This document shows positions 31,980-42,631 of a DNA stretch of 64,000 nucleotides, one piece after another. Both the position numbers and the translations under genes were made by a program. Below the pieces are notes generated by a model. That model searched no databases and was not told the origin of the DNA. It saw only the letters and a list, made by a program, of their open reading frames with translations. Origin of the DNA: Aplidium turbinatum (taxonomy: Eukaryota > Chordata > Ascidiacea > Aplousobranchia > Polyclinidae); NCBI GenBank assembly GCA_918807975.1, contig OU964919.1, positions 40,369,824 through 40,433,823 on the forward strand. The letters are read 5' to 3'. How positions within the stretch are numbered: position 1 is the first letter of the stretch; every line of letters begins with the position of its first letter.

Positions 31980-33855
31980 GATGATTTGCAAGAAGAATAG
32001 GGAGCTTTGCCTCAAGCATGCAATGCTCTCCATGATAGTGATAACCTTAGCCCACCAGAGTTTTGGCTAAAAATGGAAATGGACAACCAATAAATTCCTT
32101 TATCCCTATGCTCGACGCACGTGAAGCCAATGTAAGAAGAATAGCTAATGTGTATAGTGACATTGCAGAAATGTTCCTCTTTCTTGCTAATCTGAAAGCA
32201 ACTAAGGTAGAAATAGTACGAGGCGTAGAACTTTTAAAGGAAGCGTAGGGGAAGGTCGGGTTAGTTGAGCCACTGGGTTAGTTGATCCACCCCTTTTAAT
32301 TCTTAAATGTGGTGTGGTAACCACATTTTATCATCACGTGATCTTAAAGTTTCACAATGCGTGGTCTCCCGTCTGGTTTGAGTGGACGATTGATATTATA
32401 TGTGGTGCTGAAGTTAAAAAGTTGTGTTTTGACCTCGGAAAGTAGATTTTTAAAATAGATGTATGTCCAATAATATTTTTTTATACTTAGTTACTGAGAC
32501 AGTTTCATTTAATTTGTTTGGTAGCTTACCAAACAAGCTACTTACTGAATAAAAACCGGCATAGTGTGCCATGAAGTTTTGCTGTAATTTTAACATTTTC
32601 ATGGCGGTATAGTTAAGGTGTTAGTTGAGCCACTGCTTTCGGTGTTATAGTTGAGCCAGTGTAAAAAGGGCGTTATAATGCTTACGATACCTCCACACAC
32701 CTTACATAGATTGCAGCCGTTGGATAAGTCTGTTTACGGTCCAATAAATCTCTTTGAACTACATAAAACTCAACAAAGGCACATAAACTCGGTCAAGCTT
32801 TAATGAAATTAAAAAAGAGGGGGTTTGCGACACTTTTTAACCTTAAATGGGCGTAAAGTCCACAAGGGATCCACGTAAAGCAGATACTTAAAGCATCTAA
32901 ATATAGTGAAAAAATATTTGAATCAATTTTAAGATATTAACGTCTACCCTTTAAAGTACGTGTTAATTTGAAGAGAAGGAGACATTATTTGTGGTCTCTG
33001 TTAAAGAAGGACCTTTAGTGCAAACTAGCACACGTTAAAATTATTTGGATTATTGAAAAGCTTTAATGAAATGGTGTTATTTGGATGCCGTAGCAATACC
33101 TTAATTATTTGATGTATACGTTGAGTTACGAGCGACTCTTGGAACAATAATATTGTTAACCTGTTTTCATACATTGATATTATCACTTTAAATATAAACT
33201 AAGGCTTGGAAAAGAAACGTGGTTAAATTTGTGTTTTCAAAAATAATAAATGAGGCTCAACTAACCCCAGTCTGTGGTGTTAGTTGAGCCATTTGACTAC
33301 TAGTTTTTAAACACCTGTGGACCCGGTTGTCGTCGTTCGATAAGGCTTGTATTTCCTACAAATATTGTTTAATATACCTAGAAGGTAGAGCACTGTGAAT
33401 GAAGAAATAAAAGCAACTCATAAAAAAAAAAATGCAAAAAGTGGCTCAACTAACCCGACCTTCCCAAGTTCCCCTATCTAGAAGATGTTGACCCGAAACT
33501 TACTGATGAACTTCTACATTTTCATTTGTACGTGAGACAAACACAAAACCAAGAGCAATCTATAATTTCCTTGTCTCATGGAGACCTTTATGAAGTTATG
33601 TGCAAGGAAAAAATTAACACTGCCTTTCCTAATGTGGAAGCAATATTAAGACTGTTTCTAAGCTTAATGGTCACTAACTGCTCAGGAGAGAGATCTTTCT
33701 CAAGGCTCAAAAGCATAAAAAATAAACTGAGATCGACAATGTCTCAAGAAAGGTTGTCCGCACTGAGCAATAAGAGTGACAAACTTAAACAGATAAATTT
33801 TGATGAACTTTTGCATGATTTTGCTTTGACGAAAGCTAGAAAAAAAAATTGGTAG
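31980..33855 (+). pseudogene. hAT transposase remnant, interrupted by a MITE
   Basis: Fragments before the MITE include SDIAEMFLFLANLKATKVEI and VRGVELLKEA. After it come LEDVDPKLTDELLHFHLYVR and the C-terminal dimerisation region FPNVEAILRLFLSLMVTNCSGERSFSRLKSIKNKLRSTMSQERLSAL (33.63-33.78 kb, quoted here only as the family hallmark region). With the MITE and one TA removed, the codons run straight from KEA through Tyr into LEDVDP. An in-frame stop lies at about 32.0 kb and the N-terminal domains are absent. It is dead, of the ZMYM/THAP-hAT type. Confidence 0.75.
32248..33474. mobile_element. TA-flanked MITE with TTAGTTGAGCCA repeats
   Basis: The ends GGGGAAGGTCGGGTTAG and CTAACCCGACCTTCCC (the latter followed by AAGTTCCCC) are inverted. 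TA flanks both sides (32246-32247 and 33475-33476). Internal TTAGTTGAGCCA words in both orientations occur at about 32.27, 32.62, 32.65, 33.25 and 33.28 kb and resemble transposase-binding repeats. No coding capacity. The TA target and end pattern fit a pogo/Tigger-driven non-autonomous element. It was clearly inserted after the hAT. Confidence 0.8.
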
Positions 33856-34531
33856 CCTAGTCTTACTCTATTTGATGGCTGTAACTATTTCTTATGTCCT
33901 CGTAAATAAACTGTACAATAACGGTTGTTTGATCAAAGAAATTAAAAGCAAAACTGCCTTAACTAAATTTTTATTCTTTTAATTAAAAATTTGTACTCAT
34001 GAATGTGGAAAATGAAAAGAACGAAGAGTTTAATGCACTCATATTTTTAACATTAAGCAATGACATGTGATGTTGTTTAGAGAGAAATTCTGAGCTCAAA
34101 AATAGGGAGGGGCCTCACAAATGGAATAGCCTAGGGCCTCTCATGGTCTAAATCCGGCCCTGCGTACAGCCATACTGTAGAGTGTAGACTATCGAAACCG
34201 AAAGTAGGCTACGCTGGTTGGAAGCCATGCTAACGAATTTGTTCGATAAATTAGGCTGGCATCTTCATTATCTGTTTCGTTAGCGTAGCTTATACATAAT
34301 GTCAGCATCCATTATCACCATAAAAAGCATTTAAGAACAACTAAATAATTCGAGATCAAAAGCAGCTGCGATAGCGTGGTAAATAAGCTACTCAGTTGGG
34401 CTTAGGCATTTGTAAATACGTCACATAGAAACATTTGTATCACAATTTCACAAAAAATTGCCTTGCTCTATGATTGAGCAGATCGAAGGCTGAAGCGCAT
34501 TTTGAAGTTAAACTGTTACAGTAACAAGCGG

Positions 34532-35238
34532 CATGGCAAATAAACAGAATTCTATATTGAGTTTTTTTCCAAAACGAAGAAAAATTGATAACTCAGTCGA
34601 AAAATCGATAACTCAGATAGTCTCTAGATGCAATAACAATACTTAGGAAAGCTGGTCGCCAATCAATGAGAGCAAACTACGAGACAAATAATCCGGAAGA
34701 TTTCTATTGTCAATCTGTATACATACCGCATGTAGATGGCCTTCTACAAGAATTGCAAGGAAGATTTCATGAGCATTTTAAAACAGCTGCCCAAATTCAA
34801 CTCATTGTGCCTAGAAATGTCGCTTCAACAAGGTATAGTGACATTGACAATACAGTACAATTTTACAAAGGAGACATTGACTGCGAAGCCATGATAGATG
34901 AAGTTGCCAGGTGGAAAACTAAGTGGGAACGAATTCTTGAAAGTGAAAGGCCAGCAAGTGCGATTAATGCGGTGTCAGCAATAGAATCCCAAAAAGAGTT
35001 TTATCCAAACATTTACAAACTCTTGATAATTTTGGCTACACTTCCAGTCACAACTGCTTCTGCAGAAAGAACATTTAGCTGTCTACGACGCTTGAAAAGT
35101 TACCTTAGAAGCACTATGGGGCAGGACAGGCTTTCTGGACTAGCTCTCATGCAAATCCATCGTACTCAAATTCCAAGCGCGGAATTGGTGTTAAACGAAC
35201 TTGCCAAATCAAGTAGAAAGTTAGACATTATGCTCTAA
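34532..35238 (+). pseudogene. Second hAT transposase, N-terminus fused to C-terminus
   Basis: A start region MANKQNSILSFFPKRRK (34532) soon meets a stop. From about 34645 the frame reads RKAGRQSMRANYE, then YIPHVDGLLQELQGRF, and ends with PVTTASAERTFSCLRRLK and SYLRSTMGQDRLSGLALMQI, the hAT dimerisation region. BED finger and most of the catalytic domain are missing, as in internally deleted copies. It resembles the invertebrate/vertebrate hAT group related to KIAA1586-like proteins. An element border may lie near 30.64 kb (CAGGGAGGGGCATT), making this the outer host of the preceding nested hAT, but the matching right end is not clear. Confidence 0.7.
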
Positions 35239-35301
35239 ATTAAAATGTCATTTTGCATTTGCAAAGTCAACTTCTGTGGGCTTACAAACATAAAAACTTG
35301 T
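35190..35301. repeat. 112-bp direct repeat, copy 1
   Basis: It runs from GTTAAACGAACTTGCC to CATAAAAACTTGT and covers the last codons and 3' flank of the hAT gene. It is identical over all 112 bases to 38549-38660. The two copies flank 3,247 bp of unrelated DNA. Confidence 0.9.
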
Positions 35302-36170
35302 CACTTTGCTCCTCAAAGGGAGGCCAGATTTGGCCCCCCCCTCATATTTCCTTTAATTATTTGAAGCACAGTAACGCCATGCACTTGGTTTTTCTTGACT
35401 TTTCCTAAAATTGCCAGGCGGATCTGATGATATTAAATTTGATGCTAAAAGTTGTGTAGTTTTCTTGTAAATTCAAGATTTTGGTGAATTTTTGCTATTT
35501 CTAGCTCACTTCCAGCAAAGCGTGAAATGGATTACATTGCGATGACAAGCCATAAGCTCATAATTGCTTCGTGCATCGATATGCGCGAGCAGAGAGAAGC
35601 ATCCTCTTGCTTTCTTTTGTTTGGTTTGACCTCAATAATACAAAGCGCGTTATTTCTTATGCTACAAAGAAAAGCCAGTGATCGCAAAGCTGTTAATTAG
35701 AAACAATAATAGCAAACGTTTTTTGCGTTATCAGCTCTACAAAGAAGAATAGCAATCCACGATCAAAATAGTAGGCTATGGAGGCCACAAACTATTCAAA
35801 ACAGTTGTTTCAAGCAGATAATATTCATTGACGAATAAAAAACGTTACAATAAGAAATCTTCTCTTGGATAAAGACACGAAAACCTGGTTTCGAAATAAA
35901 CGTTCTATGGAAATGCTCTCATTGACAAAACTTGCAATTGAGGAAATGTATCACTGCAAATGCTTTTGGGAGAAGCCGGAGAAATGGCGTTTTTGCAAAC
36001 AGTAATTGTGAGATACACTCAAAAGTATGAGATAGGCTCCATTTACACATATCAGCTAACTCGATGGCGTCCCTTCAATGCTTTATGTCGCCTACTTGTT
36101 GTTATGTCCTGTATTTTTGTTTCACAGTGCACTGTGTTTTGTTCCAAAAAGCGCAAAATAAAGATGATAA

Positions 36171-36273
36171 TGCCTCATCTACATTACAAAATATTTTGTA
36201 ATGTAGGCCTACAAACAAAATGTACAATGTACACAACGTACATTACAAAATATTTTGTACTGTAGACGAGGCA
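36171..36273. repeat. 103-bp hairpin (nested palindromes)
   Basis: The outer arms TGCCTCATCTACA and TGTAGACGAGGCA are inverted. Each half contains its own perfect palindrome TACAAAATATTTTGTA. Confidence 0.7.
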
Positions 36274-37505
36274 TAAAGTTAGGCGTCACATAAGACAAAC
36301 AACAAATCAGCTTTCTTCATCATTGATTCAACATCTGAATACGTTGCGCCAATGTATAAGAGGCCGGCTATTGTGAAGACCCGCCATTTATAAACGATCC
36401 AATTATACCAAAAGTGGGAGAAACTAGTGGATCAAAGAATGAATAAACAATGCTGAGAAAACTAAATCTAAGTGACGAACAATACCGATGTCTTCATTTA
36501 TCTTGGAAAAATGCTGCCTAAACTTATCAACAAAAAATACCGTAAATAACGGCAAGGATCCCGAAAGCAGAATTTGCTCGACTTTGGCATGAATTTAGTC
36601 AGACATCTACAGTAATAATTCCACACATACAATAAACGGGCTCTCAACTGCTGTAAGATACATAATAATCAACCTGGTTCTGGGCAATTTGTGTAACAGT
36701 TTAGGGGAAGACACTACTTGAAATGATGCACCACACAAAAGATTTTCAATGAAGACTGAGTCTAAAAACCGATGTGGATTGTGCTGCACAATAACTTCAA
36801 GTTTAGGACAGAAGAGGCAGAAAATATCACGATAAAAATAAAGACCTTGTGGGAAATTTTCGAGAATCATAACACGATGCAAATACCATAAACGCTTAGT
36901 TTGCATGCTGCTCTAAGCTGGCCGGCAACTGCAAAGGTAGACAATAGCCTACAGGCAGTTTATAATTCGATAACAGCGCAATAAACATTATAAATACGTA
37001 AATCGACAATTTTCTTTTACAAACGTTTTACGTCTAATAGTAAATTTTCCCCCAACAATTTTTTGTGAAGCACTTGCAAACCACGGTTTTGTAAAATCAT
37101 TCATCATTATTATTTTTTACTTCTCGGATATTGTAAAACGTCATCAGCAAAATCACAAAAAAAATTTCATTACTTCAATGTAGTAGGCCTAAGAATTTTT
37201 TATAGAATTGTAGCCGGTCGTTTCAACAAAGAAGCCATTTTTTAGTAATATAAAGTTATGGAAAATAATTTGCAATCCTGCAAATGGTTGGAAAGAATCT
37301 AGGAAATTTTCTCACAATCTGGCACAAAATGATTATGTTTATTGTATCTCTGTAAAATTTTTTACGACAAACTTTGAAGCTTCATTATAATCATTTTTAT
37401 CTTTGAAGTCAAAAGTTATTTTTTTTTTTTTGGCCAGAAACATAATCACTGCCTTGCTGATGTTGTCGCTTTTACGCGTATTTTTAGTGCTTCAAACAAT
37501 AAGGA

Positions 37506-37583
37506 CCCAGTCAGCAATCCAGTCCTTTTACATTGATTCAACATTTGTAAACGTTAAATTTATGTAGATTTGCTGACTGTGGG
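37506..37583. mobile_element. Short MITE with CCCAGTCAGCAA ends
   Basis: CCCAGTCAGCAA and its near reverse complement TTGCTGACTGTGGG bound 78 bp. The interior TTTACATTGATTCAACATTT resembles that of the MITE at 48995-49082, so the two are one family. Confidence 0.6.
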
Positions 37584-38548
37584 TAATTTCACATTTCCTT
37601 TGTTTACGCATGTTCCTCAATTCGCTGTTGCATTATTTCGACGCTGGCGGACTAAAAATGTATTTTCAAATTGATTGACACAATCTTCAATAAAAAGTGA
37701 GCTTCGAACTTAGCTTTGTTGATGTAAATGCTGTATTTTTTGTTGATGTAATTTATGAGTCATGTTTATAAACACCCGTAAGCGAAATGACTTATGATGT
37801 GGCCTGCATGATATTGGTGATGCGACTTGACACAAATCCACAATTTCAAAAGCACCTAATTTGAACTTAGAAATTTCAGATAATTTCAACAACATGTTCA
37901 ATTGTCTTCTCTCTACTAAAAATATTCATACTACAAACTCAATTGTAGACCTAAAATACACAAACGAAGATGTAAACAGCTATTCAAGCAGGCTAAGCTG
38001 TTACTTATGAAAAATTTGGTTCCATAAAACTAGAAGCTAGCCATGAGTTTCGGAATGCATTAGTTTAGGATAAAAATGTAAGACAACAAACGCAGTTTTG
38101 ATTTTTTTTCAAATTCGTGTAACAATGTTACTCTGATTGTAACTATTTTAGAATCAGTGAGTAGCTTACAATAAGATTTGGTCGCAAGTCGTAAATTCTA
38201 ATCAATGCAATGATTCGGCACACCGCACACACACTTCGTGCGTTCGATCGAGCTCTTTGTTATTTAGAAGTTTGCATGAAATCGGATTAGCACGGTAATT
38301 AAATAGCGGCAAGTTAAATCAAAATTGTCGTTTTTGGGTACCTTTGCAAAAATTGAAATATCAAGTTTAACATATAAAATTTTAAAATAATGACTTTTCA
38401 AACTTATAGACAAATGATTTGCTTTCACACCAGTGCAACTTCTGTTGAAGAAGCATCAGCGGATAACACGTAACAGCTGATTGAATTTGATCCAAAAACG
38501 GCCCCCCCTTGAGCAGTTAACTTCCAAAAAAACGTTGAAAAGCAAAGG

Positions 38549-38660
38549 GTTAAACGAACTTGCCAAATCAAGTAGAAAGTTAGACATTATGCTCTAAATT
38601 AAAATGTCATTTTGCATTTGCAAAGTCAACTTCTGTGGGCTTACAAACATAAAAACTTGT
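38549..38660. repeat. 112-bp direct repeat, copy 2
   Basis: Exact copy of 35190-35301. Sequence after this copy (TGAGCCAACAAAATG) probably is the original downstream flank of the hAT gene. Sequence after copy 1 belongs to the inserted segment. Confidence 0.9.
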
Positions 38661-40231
38661 TGAGCCAACAAAATGTTTCAGGATTGCAATTTGTAATTAC
38701 CGTGTTGAGTTTATTCATATGTATCTGTTTGTTTATGTTGATGTAAATATATGTTATTGATTAATTTATGACTCCAGTCGTGCCAATGCAGTTCTTAGCC
38801 TACAGATGTTGTATTTTATTTGTAATCGACTGAACACATTACTGTATTATCGTAATTTTCTTCCTTGGGTAGTCATAGCTAAATGAGAAAAGGATACAAA
38901 GGCTAGTTTCCTTTAATGCTGTACTAAACAAAATCGTGATTGACATAAGTTATGACCACTGAACCGTAACATGGTAGTGCCACACACTCTGTCAATGGGC
39001 GTGGACATTAACATAAAAATGTCACAATACATCATTTTAATGTTTGTTCTTTGATAAAAATTAAATGCCCACCCCCGAAAATATTTGCTGGTTGCGGGCC
39101 TGGTGCCAACTGCTTCCAAAAAGAGCCAAATATTGAAAACAAAGGGCCAAGGGGCCAAACAATTTTTTTTTAAAATGATACATTTTTCCACTTCAAATTG
39201 AAAAGTAGCGGGTGGAGGAAGTACAACTAAAGTTTCTCTCCGCCACATTGAGAAAAAAGTAGTTTACTACTGCAGCTACTACTCTAACAAGAATTTAGCG
39301 TCACTACCGCTAACAAAAAAATAGCACACTACTGCCCACCTCTGAATAACAGAGAAAGAGAGAGAAAACTTTTATTTCGTCTGTTACGAAAATAACACGG
39401 TACAATTATACACAATATGAATAAATAGCACCATAGCAATCTAGATACCACAACAGACAGGAAGCAGTGAAAGACTAGATCAGTCATCACTCATCAAGTC
39501 AGCTGTTTCCCTGTTCTTAATGTGACAATTGTAGTGAAAATCCTACGTTTTTTCCGCATTTCAAATAAAAAAGTATGTTTTTTTATGATTTTGATTGATA
39601 TTGCAACATTACACCAAGAGACCTTCCTTACAGCCTCCCAATGACGCGTGACGTGGAAAACAAACCACTCCATGAACTGAAATCATAGTAGTGAAGCACA
39701 GTTTTTGAACGTTTTGATTGTTATTTTGATCAATCGCTCTTTTTAGTCGTACATTTTGTACTAAAAGTAGCCTACTTTATTGACTGAGTATTACAATTAA
39801 GTTATCTAGTTTTCAGAAAAATTTGAAATTACTGCAGGGCCTTAGCCCATGGGCTTAATTGCCGCCGGCACATTGCTATACCCTACTGCACGGGCCCACT
39901 GAACAAAAGGACCTCGCATGGAGAAATTTTATTTTCAAATATTTCAGTTAACAACTAAAGTCGGTAGCCTGAACTTGTTATTATTTCGGAATCAACACTT
40001 AGGCCTATAATATTTTCGTGCAGCATTTCCGTTTATTACTTAATGTTTTTGGCCTACCTTGGCCTATGCTTAGGATTACTCCAGTTTTATAGCCACTAAA
40101 TGCTTGTAGGCTACAGTATTTGGTTTGGCTTCTTTTGCACCTATGGAACTAATATCTTGATACCAAATCAAACAACATTTGTATTTTTTGAAATTATTAC
40201 TTTTTGTTGAAATAGGAACAGTCACTAGGGA
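38661..40231. other. Non-coding DNA with old repeat ends
   Basis: It holds a GAGCCAAATATTG / GGGCCAAGGGGCC stretch (about 39.12 kb) like that at 16.08 kb, and a hAT terminus ending TACTGCCCACCTCTG at about 39.35 kb. From about 39358 to 39540 is a minus-strand stretch whose TTATTTCGTCTGTTACG start looks like a LINE 3' end (AACAGACGAAATAAA on the minus strand). No gene. Confidence 0.4.
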
Positions 40232-40239
40232 TTAGGGAA

Positions 40240-40737
40240 CAGAGATGTACGTATACGCCGCAAGTATGCGGCGTAGACATTTTGTTTACGCTAACGCTTG
40301 CGGCCACATTTTTTTGGATAGTTTGCGCTTGAGGTTACGCCGTAAAGTTTTCGTGGTTTTTTAGCGCATAGCGTCAACGCATACTTTTTAATGTATTTTT
40401 TTCGCTACAACACACCAATACCTTCTAGCGCTGCAGTTGAAAGAATGTTTTCAATTGGCAAAGACTTATTGGAACCAAAACGCAGCAAAATGTCAGATGA
40501 ACACTTTCAGATACTTGTGTTTTTTTGTGGAAATTCAAAATAAAACTTGTTTGTTTCGAGTGGTTTATACCGTGTGAATGTTTGGCACCTAGCAAACAAA
40601 ATTAGTTTACGCTAGTGTATGCGCTGACGCCGCCAAGTTTTTTTACAAGTTGTGTTGACGCATACGGCGTATGGTTTTTCGAACGTTTGCGTTAACGCGG
40701 ACGGCGTCAACACTTTTTGTATGCGCGCACATCACTG
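40240..40737 (+). mobile_element. Small hAT relic with C-terminal transposase piece
   Basis: The ends CAGAGATGTACG and CAGTGATGTGCG (right end in reverse complement) are similar. Flanks TTAGGGAA (40232-40239) and CTAGGGAA (40738-40745) match at 7 of 8. Inside, 40404-40543 reads NTPIPSSAAVERMFSIGKDL then KRSKMSDEHFQILVFF and a stop, the hAT dimerisation region. Only about 45 codons survive. Confidence 0.75.
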
Positions 40738-40746
40738 CTAGGGAAT

Positions 40747-40880
40747 GGGATGGGATGGAATGGAATGGAAGATGGAATGGAATGGAAGACAGATTTGGGG
40801 ATGGAAAATGTCAAGGATGGAAAGGAATGGAAGATCTTGATGATGGGATGGAAGACAATCTTTCATCCTTCCATCTCAAT
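40747..40880. repeat. GGAAT/GGAAGAT-type simple repeat
   Basis: Irregular runs of GGAATGGAAT and GGATGGAAGA. A similar block, partly inverted at its end, lies at 51.62-51.74 kb just outside the far end of the nested LTR complex. Confidence 0.8.
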
Positions 40881-41054
40881 TCCATCATTAACTTTCTAAT
40901 GCTTTATCAAGACATGCAAAATATTAGGCCTACGTTGCTTGCTGAAATAATTCGAACGGTACGTAAGCTAATCCTTAGGAAAATAGTGCTGTTAAATTTT
41001 TAGCTTAAATTTAGCTTATGGTTTTTAGATTTATTTGTGGCATATTCAACGCGG

Positions 41055-41397
41055 TGGTCACAGCGGTAAATCATAATCTCTTCGTGGGAAAATTGTAACA
41101 TAAGATTTCAGGATCCGTTCGTCTATGTAATGACCGAAAAAGAAACACTCCTTTGAAACGTCTATTCAAAAAGTGTATTTCTGTAAAATTAGCCCGCGGC
41201 TATCGAAAATGGGGTGCAACGCAATACACCACTAAAAACTTGTCACTACAACAAACTACTTAGATAAAAACGGAACTTTCGTCCAGCTAGCAAGCACTAA
41301 GAAAACAGTTAAATTTGCGACCAACTTCCAAGTAACAATTTTACGAATGGTCAGAATACATTTCAATATCTCAAACTCACGTACGCAGTTATGTGAC
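41055..41397 (-). repeat. Old BEL/Pao solo LTR, first part (minus orientation)
   Basis: The sequence is an inverted, diverged relative of the LTRs at 41398-41961 and 50834-51399. It begins TGGTCACAGCGG, the reverse complement of the LTR end. It continues at 51405-51601 beyond the younger element. CGCGG lies at both outer edges (41050-41054 and 51602-51606), a 5-bp duplication, so the two parts are one solo LTR split by a later insertion. Clearly older than the inserted copy. Confidence 0.85.
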
Positions 41398-41961
41398 TGT
41401 TCCAGACAATTGTTCACCTAATCAAACGTCATATAAAAACCGTTCAGGTCTACTGAATCTTAGCGTATTACGTCATGGAATTTTTCCTAAAAATGAGCCA
41501 AAATTGCACCATCGTTCGTAAGACTTGTGTCAAACCTGTTTAAACATGAAACATTGGATCACCACCTTTGAACACCTGATAGAATTGCGTGACAATGTCT
41601 TTCATTATTGCGTCACAGTTAATGTTTACGTGAGTTTGAGATATCGCAAATTATTCTAGTCATTTTTAAAATTGTTGCTTGAAGAGGTTGGTCGCATGTT
41701 TAACTGGTTTGCTTAGTGCTTGTCAGCTGGACGAAAATTTCCGTCTTTTATCTAAGTAGTTTGTTGTATTGACAAGTTTTTAGTGGTGTACGGTGTTGCA
41801 TCCCAATTTCGACAGCCAGGTGGCTAATTTTACAGAAATACAATTCTCGAATAGACGTTTCCTGAAGAGTGTTTCTTTTCGGTCATTACATAGACGAACG
41901 GATCTGGGAATCTTATGTTACAATTTTCCCACGAAGAGATTATGGTTTACCGCTGTGACCA
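41398..41961 (+). repeat. 5' LTR of BEL/Pao element A
   Basis: TG...CA-bounded repeat shared with 50834-51399 and, more distantly, with the LTRs of element B at 54340 and 59852. It presumably held promoter and polyadenylation signals. Confidence 0.88.
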
Positions 41962-42631
41962 TAAAAAATAAAAGACGTTACTCTGTCTAGTGTTTGGTGC
42001 AGAAGCAAAAGAAAATTAAAGACATTTCTTTTCAGTTGGTACTGATGAACTTCAAGCTAAAAATTAAAGGCGTTTCTTTGTTGGTTCTGAAGGAAAACAA
42101 CTTTGACATTCATTGGCAAGAAAGAAGATTAAAGACAATCCACCTGTGCTTGAAGATTCAAGTGAACGAATCCAAGCAAGTTTTGTGGAACTTTAGGACT
42201 TCAATTACCCGTACAATTACGGTATTGTGCATTTAAATTTTTTTTGTATTTTTAAGGTCTTTGCAGTTGTTGTATTTCCAGACGTTTAATATAAAATAAA
42301 CAATAATAATTGTAGCGATAGCCAACCAAGTGAGAAAACCATTTACCTCTTGTTACTTACTGATTCAGTGTATAAAAGCAACGCAATATATAGTAAGAAA
42401 GAAACGCAAAACAATCAACTAAGGAACGTGGTACAGAACGCTCAATTGATTACACGCGCAGTGCGGTAGTAATCAATTCCAACGTCTGTACCAGAAAACG
42501 CTGAACTGTGATTATGTAGTGACGCTGGTCACGAGTTACATATATTCAACGTAAATAAAATGACGACTATAACAGCAGTTAAGATTTTTATAACTTAATA
42601 TTTTGTGTGTTTGTGTAACTTAATTTTTTAA

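Larger units (their letters stand above)
30749..34162 (+). mobile_element. hAT transposon carrying two later insertions
   Basis: The termini CAGGGCCGGATTTA and TAAATCCGGCCCTG are a perfect inverted pair. CGTACAGC flanks both ends (30741-30748 and 34163-34170), a perfect 8-bp duplication. Inside lie a transposase remnant, a complete non-autonomous hAT (31022-31780) and a TA-flanked MITE (32248-33474). Without these the element would be about 1.4 kb, so it was already internally deleted. Confidence 0.9.
35302..38548. other. 3.25-kb segment between the identical direct repeats
   Basis: AT-rich, with no credible gene. Its ends are weakly inverted (CACTTTGCTCCTCAA against CCTTTGCTTTTCAA) and both carry GGCCCCCCC near the edge. 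It could be a DNA element or a filler segment. It contains a short hairpin at 36171-36273 and a MITE at 37506-37583. Confidence 0.45.

Noticed and set aside
35960-36265. 101-codon plus-strand frame with cysteine-rich middle
   Set aside because: Its end runs into the 36.17-36.27 kb hairpin, and there is no domain or start context.
40747-40880. GGAAT repeat as human satellite contamination
   Set aside because: The units are irregular, a matching block occurs at 51.6 kb, and both are embedded in native repeats of this genome.
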